From positions 372,001 to 436,000 of the forward strand of contig JAUYTN010000033.1 of assembly GCA_030695205.1 (NCBI GenBank): 64,000 nt of DNA, in the 5' to 3' direction. Below, in pieces: positions 51,047 through 59,869 of the stretch. This DNA is from Burkholderiaceae bacterium. GTDB lineage: Bacteria > Pseudomonadota > Gammaproteobacteria > Burkholderiales > Burkholderiaceae_C. The position numbers were made by a program, and so were the translations under genes. Numbering within the stretch: the stretch's first letter is position 1; the number at the start of each line of letters is the position of its first letter. The notes beneath the pieces were generated by a model. That model saw only the letters and a list, made by a program, of their open reading frames with translations, did no database searches and was not told where the DNA came from.

Positions 51047-52681
51047 TCAAAACCGTGCGGCGAGGCTGAAGTGCAGCTTGTGGTCCCCGCGCCGGGGCAG
51101 GTCGGGGTTCAGGCTGGGGTCGGCGCGGCTGCCGCGCACCAGGCGCCCATAGTCCAGGCCCATGGCCCAGGGCCCCTGGCTCCAGCGCAAGCCCAGGCCC
51201 ACGCTGGCCAGCGCATCGCGCGCAGGGACTGCTGGGCTGGCACCGTCGCGGCGGTGCAGCCAACCGCCATCCACAAAGAGTACCCCACGCGCGCCTGGCC
51301 ATAGGTTGGGCGATGTCAGCTCCCAGGAGCCACGCAGGCCCGAATCGCCCGACAGAACACGCTCACCGGTCCCGCGCACACTGGCAGTGCCACCGAGACC
51401 AAAACGCTCGCCAGCGATCAGTGCATGGGGGGACCACTGCGCCTGCATCTGCCAGCCCACCAGCCAGCCACCTTGCCAGGCACCCACCCGCGCCGCGTCC
51501 AGCCGCAGAGCGGCCCAGCGGGCGGTGGCAATAGCCGGGCGCTCCGACTGGTAAGCAGCCAGGCCATTGCCCGCCCCACCCGGCAGATTGAGCGACAGCG
51601 ACGCACCGGCCTGCCAGTAGGCCTGATCGGTTTCGCTGCGCAGGTGGTAACCCAGCGTGAGCGGGCGGCTGCGGCGGGCGAGCTGGCCCGCCGCGGGCAA
51701 GCCATTCAGCGAGACGGGGTCAAACACCTTGTCATCCAGGCCCAGCGTGGCTCGGCGGCCCAGAGGCCCTTCTTTGCCGAAATGGTGGGTGTACTGCAAC
51801 CCCAGTGTGTGCCCCGCCCCTGTGCTGGTGAAAGCACCAAACTGTCCCACCACGTTGGAGCGGGTGTAGCTGGCATCCAGCATGCCGCCCGCTGCGTACA
51901 GCGGCAAGCGGTAGGTCAGGCCCACCTGGCTCACATCACTGGGTCGGGCCAGCGAGGTGGTGTAGGCAACGGCCAGTTGGTGGTCTCGGTCCCACAAATT
52001 GGCGTGTCCGCCCGACACCGTCAGGCGGTCACGTCCGGTGGCGACAGAGCCGGTGTTGGACAGCGAAGCGGCCCACTGCCAAGGCGATGAGTCTTTCACA
52101 CGCACAGTCACGTCGATGCGGTCGGGCTGGGTGGGTGAGGCGCGCAGTGCCACCTGTACGTTTTTGGCCGGGTTCTCATTGGCCAGCGCCGTTTGCACCG
52201 CCAGCTGGGCCAGGTCGGGCGTCGCACCGGGCTGCAATGCCGGCAAGCTGCGCCGGATGTTGTCCACCCCGAAGGCCTGGGCGCCCTCCACCGTCACCTC
52301 ACCCAAGCCAAAGCTGACCACCTCCAGCCTCACGGTGTCGGTCACCTCCTGGGGGGCCAGCACCACCCGGTGCAGGCTGTGGCCGCTGGCTTTGAGGGCA
52401 TCTTCCAGGGCCTGGACCGCCTGCTGCAGGGTCTCCAGGGTCAGGTCAGCGCGCAAAAAAGGCGCCAATGCCAACGACTCTTCGCGCGCGGACAAGGGGT
52501 TGTTGCCTTCCACCACAAAACCGCGCAACTTGGCCACGCCGCCCGGCGCAGACGCCGCACCGGCCGCATGGGCCACGGCAGCACCACCCAGCCCCACCAG
52601 CAACACCCCCACCGACCACCGCACCAGCGGCAGCCGCCACCGACCCTTGCCCATCCCCAACCTGGAAGCCTCAGTGTTCAT
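51047..52681 (-). CDS. Two-partner secretion outer-membrane transporter (TpsB, FhaC/ShlB-like)
   Basis: A 544-residue Omp85-superfamily pore. It has a signal peptide (GGAAVAHAAG), two POTRA domains (LRGFVVEGNNPLSAREESL and EVTVEGAQAFGVDNIRRSL) and a 16-strand barrel with the L6 motif RFGLGGTASVRGTGER (VRGY/F-type Arg). It ends with the C-terminal Phe expected of barrels (FSLAARF). It recognises the TPS domain of the facing TpsA. It is downstream of the FecR-type gene in one operon and convergent with tpsA. Confidence 0.9.
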   Translation of the reverse strand: MNTEASRLGMGKGRWRLPLVRWSVGVLLVGLGGAAVAHAAGAASAPGGVAKLRGFVVEGNNPLSAREESLALAPFLRADLTLETLQQAVQALEDALKASGHSLHRVVLAPQEVTDTVRLEVVSFGLGEVTVEGAQAFGVDNIRRSLPALQPGATPDLAQLAVQTALANENPAKNVQVALRASPTQPDRIDVTVRVKDSSPWQWAASLSNTGSVATGRDRLTVSGGHANLWDRDHQLAVAYTTSLARPSDVSQVGLTYRLPLYAAGGMLDASYTRSNVVGQFGAFTSTGAGHTLGLQYTHHFGKEGPLGRRATLGLDDKVFDPVSLNGLPAAGQLARRSRPLTLGYHLRSETDQAYWQAGASLSLNLPGGAGNGLAAYQSERPAIATARWAALRLDAARVGAWQGGWLVGWQMQAQWSPHALIAGERFGLGGTASVRGTGERVLSGDSGLRGSWELTSPNLWPGARGVLFVDGGWLHRRDGASPAVPARDALASVGLGLRWSQGPWAMGLDYGRLVRGSRADPSLNPDLPRRGDHKLHFSLAARF

Positions 52682-52720
52682 GACCAGTTCCTATGTTCAA
52701 CACCCACACCTTCGCCCCCT

Positions 52721-54118
52721 TCAGCGGCGACACTGGTTGCCCGAGCGCACACCCGACTCGCCCAGTACCGCGCCCAGCAAGGGGTTGGGGTGGGTGGGCA
52801 ACGGGGTGGGGTCCAGGTCCATGAACAGCGGCAACAGCAGGGGCCGCAGCACCTGGCCACTGTCGGTGGCCAGGCCCAACTCCCCCCTGCCCAGATGCAG
52901 GGTGCCCGACGGAGTGGACAGCTCGATGTGCCCATCGCGCACAAACACGTACAGCCCTGGCGTGCCCTCGTCCACCCCAGTGGCCGAGAACAGCGGTGCA
53001 GTGTCCCCCTGCACCTGGTCGGGCCGCTCAATGTCCGGCAATGGCAACGTGTCCAGCGGGCGGATGCCGTTGGGAGAGACAAACAAGCCCTGGCCTGCCT
53101 GCAGAACCTGCAAGGCCGACTGGCCGTCGGGCGTGACGGTGATGCTGCCTAGCCAGGTGAAGAAGCTGCAGCCCTCGTCCACACACGACAGGTCCAGACC
53201 TGTGCCCCGGATGCCAATCGTCGCCGTCGGGGTTTTGAAACTCACATGGCGGGCCTCGGCACGGCCAATGAGGCCGGTGAGCGCACGCACCGTCCCCTTG
53301 AGCAAAGACACCAGAAAACGCCCCTCCTGGGGATTGGCTTGGTCAAACACAAAGTCGTCCACTTTGAAGCGCGTGGAGCCGCCCAGCGTGAGGCGGCTTT
53401 CGTCGCGAAACGCCAGCACCGCCTGCGCACCCGGGGCGGTCTCCAGCAGGTCGCCGGGGTACACGCTGCTGCCATAAACGATGCGGCGGCGCGCCCCGTT
53501 GTCAGCCACCACCGCAATGTCGCCCTTGACCGTGACCGCCTTGGCACTGGCCCGCAGATTGGCGGGCCTGGGCGCCTCGGGTGCGCCCTTGAACTCATCG
53601 GCGCAGTCGGCACCGCACAGGCGCGCATCGAAATCGGTACCACGAATGCCAATGGTGGCGGTGGGCGTTTTGACCATGGCGGCGCGATCGTTGCCCTTGG
53701 TGATCAGGCCGGTGAGCGCCCGAAAACCGCCACGCAGCAGCTCCAGCAACAGGCCATTGTCCGCCGCATCCGGGGTGTAGCGAACCTGCTGCACCACCAT
53801 CTCGCTCTGAGGGCGAAGGGTCATGCGGGTGCCATCGGTGAGCTTGACAATGGCCGAGGCCCCCGCCGCCGTGGTGAGGCGGTCACCTTGCTGCACACCC
53901 AGACCCGCCCCCAGCGTGCGCGGCGGTTGACCCGGCATTTGCGCAAAGCCCACGCCCCTGGCAAACACCACCTCACCCACAGCAGGGGCAGATGAGCCCG
54001 CAGAACTGCCCCCCGCCTGGGCATCTACTGGGGCGCCCGTTTGCGCCAGCGCCAACCCGGCACAGGTCAGCACCGCTCCCAGCACCGCCCATGTGCGCCA
54101 CGCCTTGTGTGATTGCAT
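52721..54118 (-). CDS. Exported protein with two tandem FecR domains
   Basis: A 465-residue protein with a signal peptide (LGAVLTCAGLALAQ). Two FecR-type domains follow: each has a beta segment (GDRLTTAAGASAIVKLTDGTRMTLRPQS; RDESRLTLGGSTRF) and then the same loop KTPTATIGIRGTDFD / KTPTATIGIRGTGLD, showing an internal duplication. Each second half carries a Cys pair (LCGADC; SCVDEGC). There is no sigma factor or TonB receptor nearby, so a classical FecR signalling role is unlikely. Position before tpsB suggests a part in TpsA export or surface anchoring. GGAGGA precedes ATG 54118. Confidence 0.82.
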   Translation of the reverse strand: MQSHKAWRTWAVLGAVLTCAGLALAQTGAPVDAQAGGSSAGSSAPAVGEVVFARGVGFAQMPGQPPRTLGAGLGVQQGDRLTTAAGASAIVKLTDGTRMTLRPQSEMVVQQVRYTPDAADNGLLLELLRGGFRALTGLITKGNDRAAMVKTPTATIGIRGTDFDARLCGADCADEFKGAPEAPRPANLRASAKAVTVKGDIAVVADNGARRRIVYGSSVYPGDLLETAPGAQAVLAFRDESRLTLGGSTRFKVDDFVFDQANPQEGRFLVSLLKGTVRALTGLIGRAEARHVSFKTPTATIGIRGTGLDLSCVDEGCSFFTWLGSITVTPDGQSALQVLQAGQGLFVSPNGIRPLDTLPLPDIERPDQVQGDTAPLFSATGVDEGTPGLYVFVRDGHIELSTPSGTLHLGRGELGLATDSGQVLRPLLLPLFMDLDPTPLPTHPNPLLGAVLGESGVRSGNQCRR

Positions 54119-54273
54119 GCAAATCCTCCTCCATCTGGCCCCGGCTTGGACCGGTTGGCCGGTTCGGCCGACAAGCGCCCCGCCAGCGCACCGGAAACCG
54201 ATTGTGAGGGGCACAGGCCCTGATGTCCAACCTCGCAGCCACCATGACCCCAGCGCTCCGTAAAATTTCACAC

Positions 54274-55098
54274 ATGAACTTTATCGACAAACTCCGTGCC
54301 GCCAGCCTTCAACACCACAGCCTGCTGTGCGTGGGCCTGGACCCCGAACCCAGCCGCTTTCCCGGCGCGTGGAAGGGAGACGCCAGCAAGATTGGCGACT
54401 TTTGCTGCTCCATCGTCGATGCCACAGCCGATGTGGCCCAGTCCTTCAAACCCCAGATTGCCTACTTTGCCGCCCACCGCGCCGAAGACCAGCTGGAGCG
54501 GCTGATGGCCCACATGCGCCGCGTGGCGCCCAACGTGCCGGTGATTCTGGACGCCAAACGCGGCGACATTGGCTCTACCGCCGAGCAGTACGCCAAAGAA
54601 GCCTTCGAGCGCTACGGAGCCGACTGCGTCACGCTCTCTCCATTCATGGGCTTGGATTCGGTGATCCCCTATTTGAAGTACGATGGCAAAGGCGTCTACC
54701 TGCTGTGCCGCACCTCCAACCCCGGCGGCGATGACCTGCAAAACCAGCGCCTGGCCAGCGTGGACGGCCAGCCCTTGCTGTACGAACACATCGCCCGCCT
54801 GGCCCAGGGGCAGTGGAACGTGAACGGGCAACTGGGCCTGGTGGTGGGGGCCACCTACCCCGCTGAAATTGCCCGCGTGCGGGAGATTGCCCCCACCCTG
54901 CCCCTGCTGATTCCCGGTGTAGGCGCCCAGGGCGGCGATGCCCGAGCCACGGTGCAAGCGGGTCTGACGGCGCAAGGGCTGATATCGGTCAACTCGTCGC
55001 GCGCCATCCTGTACGCCAGCAGCGGCGCTGACTTTGCCGAGGCGGCACGGGCCGAAGCCATCCGCACGCGCGATCTGTTGAACACCTCAAGAACATAG
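54274..55098 (+). CDS. pyrF: Orotidine 5'-phosphate decarboxylase (PyrF, type 2)
   Basis: A 274-residue enzyme of the longer PyrF subfamily, decarboxylating OMP to UMP. It has [28 protein letters not shown], and the catalytic segment [22 protein letters not shown] with Asp-Lys-Asp. The final phosphate loop is [14 protein letters not shown] 54274 gives the normal length; a longer frame begins at 54223. The last codons and stop (TAG) lie in a dispersed repeat. Confidence 0.94.
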   Translation: MNFIDKLRAASLQHHSLLCVGLDPEPSRFPGAWKGDASKIGDFCCSIVDATADVAQSFKPQIAYFAAHRAEDQLERLMAHMRRVAPNVPVILDAKRGDIGSTAEQYAKEAFERYGADCVTLSPFMGLDSVIPYLKYDGKGVYLLCRTSNPGGDDLQNQRLASVDGQPLLYEHIARLAQGQWNVNGQLGLVVGATYPAEIARVREIAPTLPLLIPGVGAQGGDARATVQAGLTAQGLISVNSSRAILYASSGADFAEAARAEAIRTRDLLNTSRT

Positions 55099-55147
55099 CA
55101 AATAAACCAACGCAGACAAGCGCAAAAGGCAAAAAATACTTAAAAAA
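55094..55147 (+). repeat. Dispersed short repeat, copy 10 (pyrF end)
   Basis: It reads ATAGC, 17 bases, GACAAGCGCAAAAGGCAAAAAATAC, one of the clearest copies. It supplies the pyrF stop codon. Downstream 55148-55218 shows nothing further. Confidence 0.8.
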
Positions 55148-55218
55148 CAAGTAGCCCCTTGCCGCCCAAAAGGACACCGCTTATTTCTGTGCGTTTTGAA
55201 GCCGCTGTAACGCCGCGC

Positions 55219-55479
55219 TCAACTCCCCTCACAGGCAAGAATATCGAAGGTCTGGCCCATGGTATCGGGAGGCGGGATGTTCATGCCAGCGATCAGGTGC
55301 GCACCCATGTCCACACACAGCTGCACCGCCCGACTGAGGTTGAGTGAGACGATGTCTTGAAGGTCAAAGTCCGACTCCAACTGCCCCGGGTCAGTCGGGC
55401 ATTTGGTTTCTATGCGCGACAAGCATCTGCGCAACGACTCCAGCTTTTGCTCTACAACCTCACGCGATGAGGTCGGCAC
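55219..55479 (-). pseudogene. Truncated HepT-like HEPN (DUF86) toxin
   Basis: An 86-codon frame (GTG start) with the DUF86 wording VVEQKLESLRRCLSRIETKCP, DLQDIVSLNLSRAVQLCVD and MGQTFDILA. It ends just where intact HepT continues into the RNxxxH active-site helix, so the ribonuclease motif is missing. No MntA nucleotidyltransferase antitoxin is visible in 55480-55579 or beyond. I read it as a remnant at the edge of the ethanolamine island. Confidence 0.7.
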
Positions 55480-55579
55480 GAGTGGCTATGCGCCGATTGT
55501 CCGAGCTTCCGGCCTACAGTCAGGTCGACGGGCTGAGACGCAACCTGATCGACTCTGCAGCGGGCAGCCACCGGCAGGT

Positions 55580-56593
55580 TCAACAGCCGGGGGACTGAGC
55601 GGCCTGCACAGCGGTGGGACGCTGGGGCACCCGCGTACACGATGGTGTCTCGCCAAACAAGGCCTTGTAGTCGTGACTGAAATGGCCCATGTGCCAAAAG
55701 CCCCAGCGTGCCGCCACGTCGCCGATGGTCTGGTCGGCGTTCGCATCGCGCAGTTCGCGCCGCACCGCGTTTAGCCGCACCAGGCGCAGGTAGCTGGCGG
55801 GGCTGATGCCCAGGCTGTCTTGGAAGCAGTTTTGCAGCGTGCGTCGGGTGATGTGCAACTCGGTGCACAGGCGCTCCACGCCCTGGTATTCGTGAGGCTG
55901 CTCTGTAACCAGTTCGCGCACCCTGCGCACGACGTCTTGCCGCCGCTGCTGGCGTGGGGTGATGGCATCGGCCTGGGCGGCCGGCATCAATGTATCTCCC
56001 AGAACTGTGAGCAGCGCATCGCGCAGGCTACGTCGGCTCGCCTCAAACATCAGGGCACCGGGGTCAGTCTCCAGACCACGAAGCACCTCGCGCATCAGGC
56101 CCACCAGGCGCATGCGCTGCAGCGGGATGAGCGTCTGCAGGCGAACGCCCGGGCGGTGTGCAGGTGCAGCGTCAGCCTGGTCGCGGGCGCGCACATGGTT
56201 GAGCAGTTCGGTCGGGTCGAACACCAAACCATACAAGCCATGGCCGGCTGGCACCTGCAGGTCGAAGGCCTCGCTGCCGCCGGCGATCATCAGTTCGTGC
56301 CCACCCACCGGCCGACCCATGAAGCGCAGCCCTTCGGGTTGCTCCAGCACAGACAGGCCCAGCCAGACGCCGCCCTGCCAGGGACGGCAATGCTGACTGG
56401 TGGCACAGTTGGCAACCTCTTCGAAGGCCTGCAGCGGACCGTCGAACAACTCCCGCACCTGGCCCTGGAACACGCCAGAGGATGTCTGCACGTAGTCCTG
56501 GTCCCAGGCATCGAGGTTGCGGGCGTGCACGTCCACCTCGCGCGTGCGTTTGACTCGAAAGGCGGTGGACGGGGTAGGACTGGCAACAGGCAT
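55580..56593 (-). CDS. AraC-family regulator, EutR-like
   Basis: A 337-residue regulator. Residues 1-220 form a ligand-sensing part with WDQDYVQTSSGVFQG near the N-terminus; residues 225-337 are the AraC double helix-turn-helix (VERLCTELHITRRTLQNCFQD, then TIGDVAARWGFWHMGHFSHDYKALFGETPS). The GFWHMGHFSHDYK helix and overall layout are like EutR, which activates eut genes with ethanolamine and adenosylcobalamin. It is divergent from the TRAP-eutBC run and a strong inverted repeat lies between. It likely controls both directions. Confidence 0.85.
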   Translation of the reverse strand: MPVASPTPSTAFRVKRTREVDVHARNLDAWDQDYVQTSSGVFQGQVRELFDGPLQAFEEVANCATSQHCRPWQGGVWLGLSVLEQPEGLRFMGRPVGGHELMIAGGSEAFDLQVPAGHGLYGLVFDPTELLNHVRARDQADAAPAHRPGVRLQTLIPLQRMRLVGLMREVLRGLETDPGALMFEASRRSLRDALLTVLGDTLMPAAQADAITPRQQRRQDVVRRVRELVTEQPHEYQGVERLCTELHITRRTLQNCFQDSLGISPASYLRLVRLNAVRRELRDANADQTIGDVAARWGFWHMGHFSHDYKALFGETPSCTRVPQRPTAVQAAQSPGC

Positions 56594-56695
56594 GAGCGGC
56601 TCCTTCGGCGCGCGCAGCGCCGGGGTGCAGCAGAGGCATCAAGTTTCGTGCCACGCAAGATCCACTGAAAAAATCCGCTGGTAAGCCGACCTGGA

Positions 56696-56751
56696 CTATC
56701 CCATTTCGGAAAAAGTGCGCCGACCTGGGGCGTGTTTCCGATCCGGGATAG
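56696..56751. promoter_or_regulatory. Inverted repeat operator candidate between eutR-like gene and TRAP-eutBC
   Basis: Arms CTATCCCATTTCGGAAA (56696-56712) and TTTCCGATCCGGGATAG (56735-56751) are reverse complements at 14 of 17 positions, with a 22-base spacer. Centre to the two start codons is about 130 and 112 bases. A symmetric site this strong in a regulator-divergent gap is most likely where the AraC-type protein binds. Confidence 0.65.
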
Positions 56752-56835
56752 CACTGGTGCAGGAGCGCAACCAGAATGCTCTTCGAGCGATCCGCAACCC
56801 GCCACTCCCCTCTTTTGTTCCCTCTTGGAGCCACC

Positions 56836-57939
56836 ATGTCCCTACCGACCCCACTGCGTGTCCAGCCCCTTGAAGCCACCCAGGGCCCCGAAACTGTGCC
56901 CTCGCGCCGTCAGGCGCTCAAGAGCGCGGCAGTCGGCGCGGCCGCGCTGGGCACCGCACCCTTCGTGCTGGCCCAGAAGAAGACGGGCATCAAGTGGCGC
57001 ATGCAGACCTACGCGGGCGCGGCTCTAGGGGCCCATGTCATCAAGCCAGCCATCGACGCCTTCAACAAGGCGGCCAACGGCGAAATGACGATCGAGTTGT
57101 ACTACGCCGACCAACTGGTGCCCACGGGCGAATTGGTGCGCGCCATGCAAAAAGGCACGCTGGATGCGGTGCAAAGCGACGACGACTCCATGGCATCGCC
57201 GGCCGACGTGCGCGAGTTCGGCGGCTACTTTCCGTTTGCCACTCGCTACAGCCTGGACGTGCCTGTGCTGTTCAACCAGTTCGGTCTGGACAAGATCTGG
57301 GAGGAGTCTTACGCCAAGGTCGACAACGTCACCTGGCTGAGCGCCGGTGCTTGGGACCCCTGCCATTTCGCTACCCGCACCCCCATCAACAAGCTGGCCG
57401 ACCTCAAGGGCAAAAAGATCTACACCTTCCCCACGGCGGGCCAGTTTCTTTCGCGCTTCGGGGTGGTGCCGGTGGACCTGCCCTATGAAGACGTGATCAT
57501 GGCGCTCAAGACCGGTGAGCTTGATGGCGTGGCCTGGAGCGGCATCACCGAGGACTACACCGTGGGCTGGGCCGACGGCACCAAGTACTTTCTGACCAAC
57601 AACATCTCGGGTGCCTGGATCGGCCACCTCTTTGCCAACACCAATTCCTGGAAAAAGGTGCCGCCACACCTGCAGACCTTGTTCAGGCTAGCCATGGACA
57701 GCTCGCACTACTACCGCCAGCACTGGTACTGGGGGGGTGAAGCCGAACTGCGCGTGAACGGCCCCAAGCTCAAGCTCACCTCCATCCCCGATGCGGAATG
57801 GGCCACGGTAGAAGCCGAAGCCATGAAGTTCTGGGATGAAAAGGCCAAGAAAAATCCCACCGCCGCCAAGGTGGTGGCGATCTTTCGCAAGTACAACGCT
57901 CTGATGGCCAAGGCCGGTAAGCCTTACCGCTACGGCTGA
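56836..57939 (+). CDS. dctP: TRAP transporter substrate-binding protein (ethanolamine locus)
   Basis: A 367-residue periplasmic binding protein with a Tat-like signal (PSRRQALKSAAVGAAALG, then PFVLAQKK). The mature part, KWRMQTYAGAALGAHVIKPAIDAFNKAANGEMTIELYYADQLVPTGELVRAMQKGTLDAVQ, belongs to the DctP7/TakP-like branch. It contains aromatic residues that could form a cation-binding cage (WSGITEDYTVGWADG, HWYWGGE), suitable for a small amine, but that is inference. It is the first gene of a tight run dctP-dctQ-dctM-eutB-eutC; ATG 56836 has GGAG upstream. Confidence 0.85.
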   Translation: MSLPTPLRVQPLEATQGPETVPSRRQALKSAAVGAAALGTAPFVLAQKKTGIKWRMQTYAGAALGAHVIKPAIDAFNKAANGEMTIELYYADQLVPTGELVRAMQKGTLDAVQSDDDSMASPADVREFGGYFPFATRYSLDVPVLFNQFGLDKIWEESYAKVDNVTWLSAGAWDPCHFATRTPINKLADLKGKKIYTFPTAGQFLSRFGVVPVDLPYEDVIMALKTGELDGVAWSGITEDYTVGWADGTKYFLTNNISGAWIGHLFANTNSWKKVPPHLQTLFRLAMDSSHYYRQHWYWGGEAELRVNGPKLKLTSIPDAEWATVEAEAMKFWDEKAKKNPTAAKVVAIFRKYNALMAKAGKPYRYG

Positions 57940-58478
57940 TGTCAGACACCTTGGGTTTTCTGTGGCGCACCGCCCGCCGCTTTTCGCGGGGGGTGGATGC
58001 GCTCAATGCCTGGGTAGGCCAGTTCGCCATGTGGCTGCTGGTGCTGATGCTGGCCGTGCTAGTCTGGGGCATCACCTCGCAAGCCATTCATGTGCGTTCC
58101 GCATGGGTGATTGAAATGGCTCAGTTCACCCTGGTGTCGTACTACCTGCTGGGCGGTGCCTGGACGATGCAACGAGGCGTGCACGTGCGCATGGACGTGT
58201 TCTATTCGCACTGGCAACCCCGCACCCGCAGCGTGGTGGACTCGCTCACCTCCGTATTTCTGATTTTTTTCCTGGTGATGCTGGTCGTCGGTGGCTGGGA
58301 AAGCACGGCCTACGCGCTGGAGACTGGGCAGCGCAGCCGCTCGCTCTGGCGGCCCTACATGGCGCCGGTCAAGATCATCATGACCATCGGTATGGCACTT
58401 ATGCTGCTGCAAGCGCTGTCTGAGTTGTGCAAGGACATTGCGCGGGCCTCGGGCCACCCCATCGACACTGCCAAATAG
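57939..58478 (+). CDS. dctQ: TRAP transporter small permease subunit
   Basis: A 179-residue membrane protein with four helices, including WVIEMAQFTLVSYYLLGGAWTMQRGVHVRMDVFYSHW, the DctQ signature (E..xY..x.GA...R...HVR.D). It joins DctM in the inner membrane and is needed for coupling. The ATG overlaps the dctP stop (TGATG), so translation is coupled. Separate Q and M subunits here contrast with the fused DctQM at 9999, showing the two TRAP systems have different histories. Confidence 0.88.
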   Translation: MSDTLGFLWRTARRFSRGVDALNAWVGQFAMWLLVLMLAVLVWGITSQAIHVRSAWVIEMAQFTLVSYYLLGGAWTMQRGVHVRMDVFYSHWQPRTRSVVDSLTSVFLIFFLVMLVVGGWESTAYALETGQRSRSLWRPYMAPVKIIMTIGMALMLLQALSELCKDIARASGHPIDTAK

Positions 58479-58498
58479 TGTGAACAGGCCTTAAAAAT

Positions 58499-59842
58499 AT
58501 GGAAACCAGTCTCTCGCCGGAAGTCATCATCCTTCTGATGTTCTCCTGCCTCATGCTCCTGATGGCCACAGGCCAGCGGGTTTTCGGGGTCATGGGATTC
58601 GTGGGTATGGCCGCCGCTATGTGGTTGTGGGGTGGCGATGGGGGAGCCACCGACATGGGGTTCAACGCCGCCATCAAGCTCTTCAACTGGTACCCCCTGC
58701 TCACGCTGCCCATGTTCATTTTCATGGGCTACATGCTGGCGGAGTCCGGCATTGCCAATGACCTGTACCACGCGCTGCATGTGTGGATGGGTTCGCTGCG
58801 TGGAGGGCTGGGCGTGGGTACGCTGTTCCTGATGGTGATGATCTCCTGCATGAACGGCCTGTCAGTGGCGGGCATGGCCATTGGCTGCAGCGTAGCGCTG
58901 CCCGAACTCGTCAAGCGCAACTACGACAAACGCATGATCAGCGGCATCATCCAGGCGGGCAGCTCGCTGGGCATTCTCATTCCCCCCAGCGTGGTGCTGG
59001 TGCTTTACGCCATGATCGCGCGACAGCCGGTAGACGCTCTCTGGCTTGCTGGCGTCGTGCCCGGTCTGCTGATGGCGGCGCTCTTTCTGGTCTACATCGT
59101 GGTGCGCTGCTGGCTGCAGCCCGAGCTGGGCCCCGCCATACCGCCGGAAGAGAACCAACACACTCTGGTCGAAAAACTTCAGGTGCTCAGCGCTGGCATC
59201 TTGCCGCTGCTGCTGATGGTGACCGTGATCGGCTCCTTCTTCCTCGGCTACGCCAGCCTGGTCGAGAGTTCGGCCATCGGCGCCCTGGCATCCATCGTGA
59301 TCGCCGTCATTCGCAGGCGGCTGAGCTGGCTGATCTTCACCAATGCATTGCGCCAGACGCTCAACGCCAGCGCCATGTTCATGTGGATCATGATGGCCGC
59401 GCTGGCCTTCGCCGCCGTGTTCGACGGACTGGGCGCGGTGCGTGCCGTGGAGTCGCTCTTCCTGGAAGACTGGGGCCTCACGCCCTGGCAGGTGTTGACC
59501 TTAATGATCCTATCCTTCGTGCTCATGGGCATGTTTCTTGACGACACGGCCATGCTCATCATCGTCGCGCCTCTGTACATCCCCATCATTGACACGCTCG
59601 GCTTTTCGCCCATCTGGTTCGGCGTGCTGTATGTGCTGACATGCCAGATCGCCTACCTCACGCCGCCATTTGGCTACAACTTGTTCCTGATGCGCGCGAT
59701 GTCACCGCCCGAGTTCACGATCAAGGACATTTACCTGTCCGTCGTTCCCTTCGTGCTGTTGATGGTTTTGACCATCGCCCTGGTGATGATCTTCCCGCAG
59801 ATCGCCCTGTGGCTGCCGGAGCGCTTCGCAGGATCATCCTGA
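58499..59842 (+). CDS. dctM: TRAP transporter large permease subunit
   Basis: A 447-residue polytopic permease with about 12 helices. It has YPLLTLPMFIFMGYMLAESGIA, the sodium-site loops MISCMNGLSVAGMAIGCSVALPEL and IIQAGSSLGILIPPSVVLVLYAMIA, and LTPPFGYNLFLMRAM near the end. It drives import with a sodium gradient. It is followed by eutB after 27 bases with no visible terminator, so one transcript probably covers transport and cleavage of ethanolamine. Confidence 0.88.
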   Translation: METSLSPEVIILLMFSCLMLLMATGQRVFGVMGFVGMAAAMWLWGGDGGATDMGFNAAIKLFNWYPLLTLPMFIFMGYMLAESGIANDLYHALHVWMGSLRGGLGVGTLFLMVMISCMNGLSVAGMAIGCSVALPELVKRNYDKRMISGIIQAGSSLGILIPPSVVLVLYAMIARQPVDALWLAGVVPGLLMAALFLVYIVVRCWLQPELGPAIPPEENQHTLVEKLQVLSAGILPLLLMVTVIGSFFLGYASLVESSAIGALASIVIAVIRRRLSWLIFTNALRQTLNASAMFMWIMMAALAFAAVFDGLGAVRAVESLFLEDWGLTPWQVLTLMILSFVLMGMFLDDTAMLIIVAPLYIPIIDTLGFSPIWFGVLYVLTCQIAYLTPPFGYNLFLMRAMSPPEFTIKDIYLSVVPFVLLMVLTIALVMIFPQIALWLPERFAGSS

Positions 59843-59869
59843 ATACCCGACTTACCCCGAGCCCTTGAC

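Noticed and set aside
52721..54118. FecR as part of an iron-responsive sigma-factor signalling set
   Set aside because: There is no ECF sigma factor or TonB-dependent receptor nearby; the protein has an N-terminal signal peptide and duplicated domains, unlike the single-pass anti-sigma FecR.
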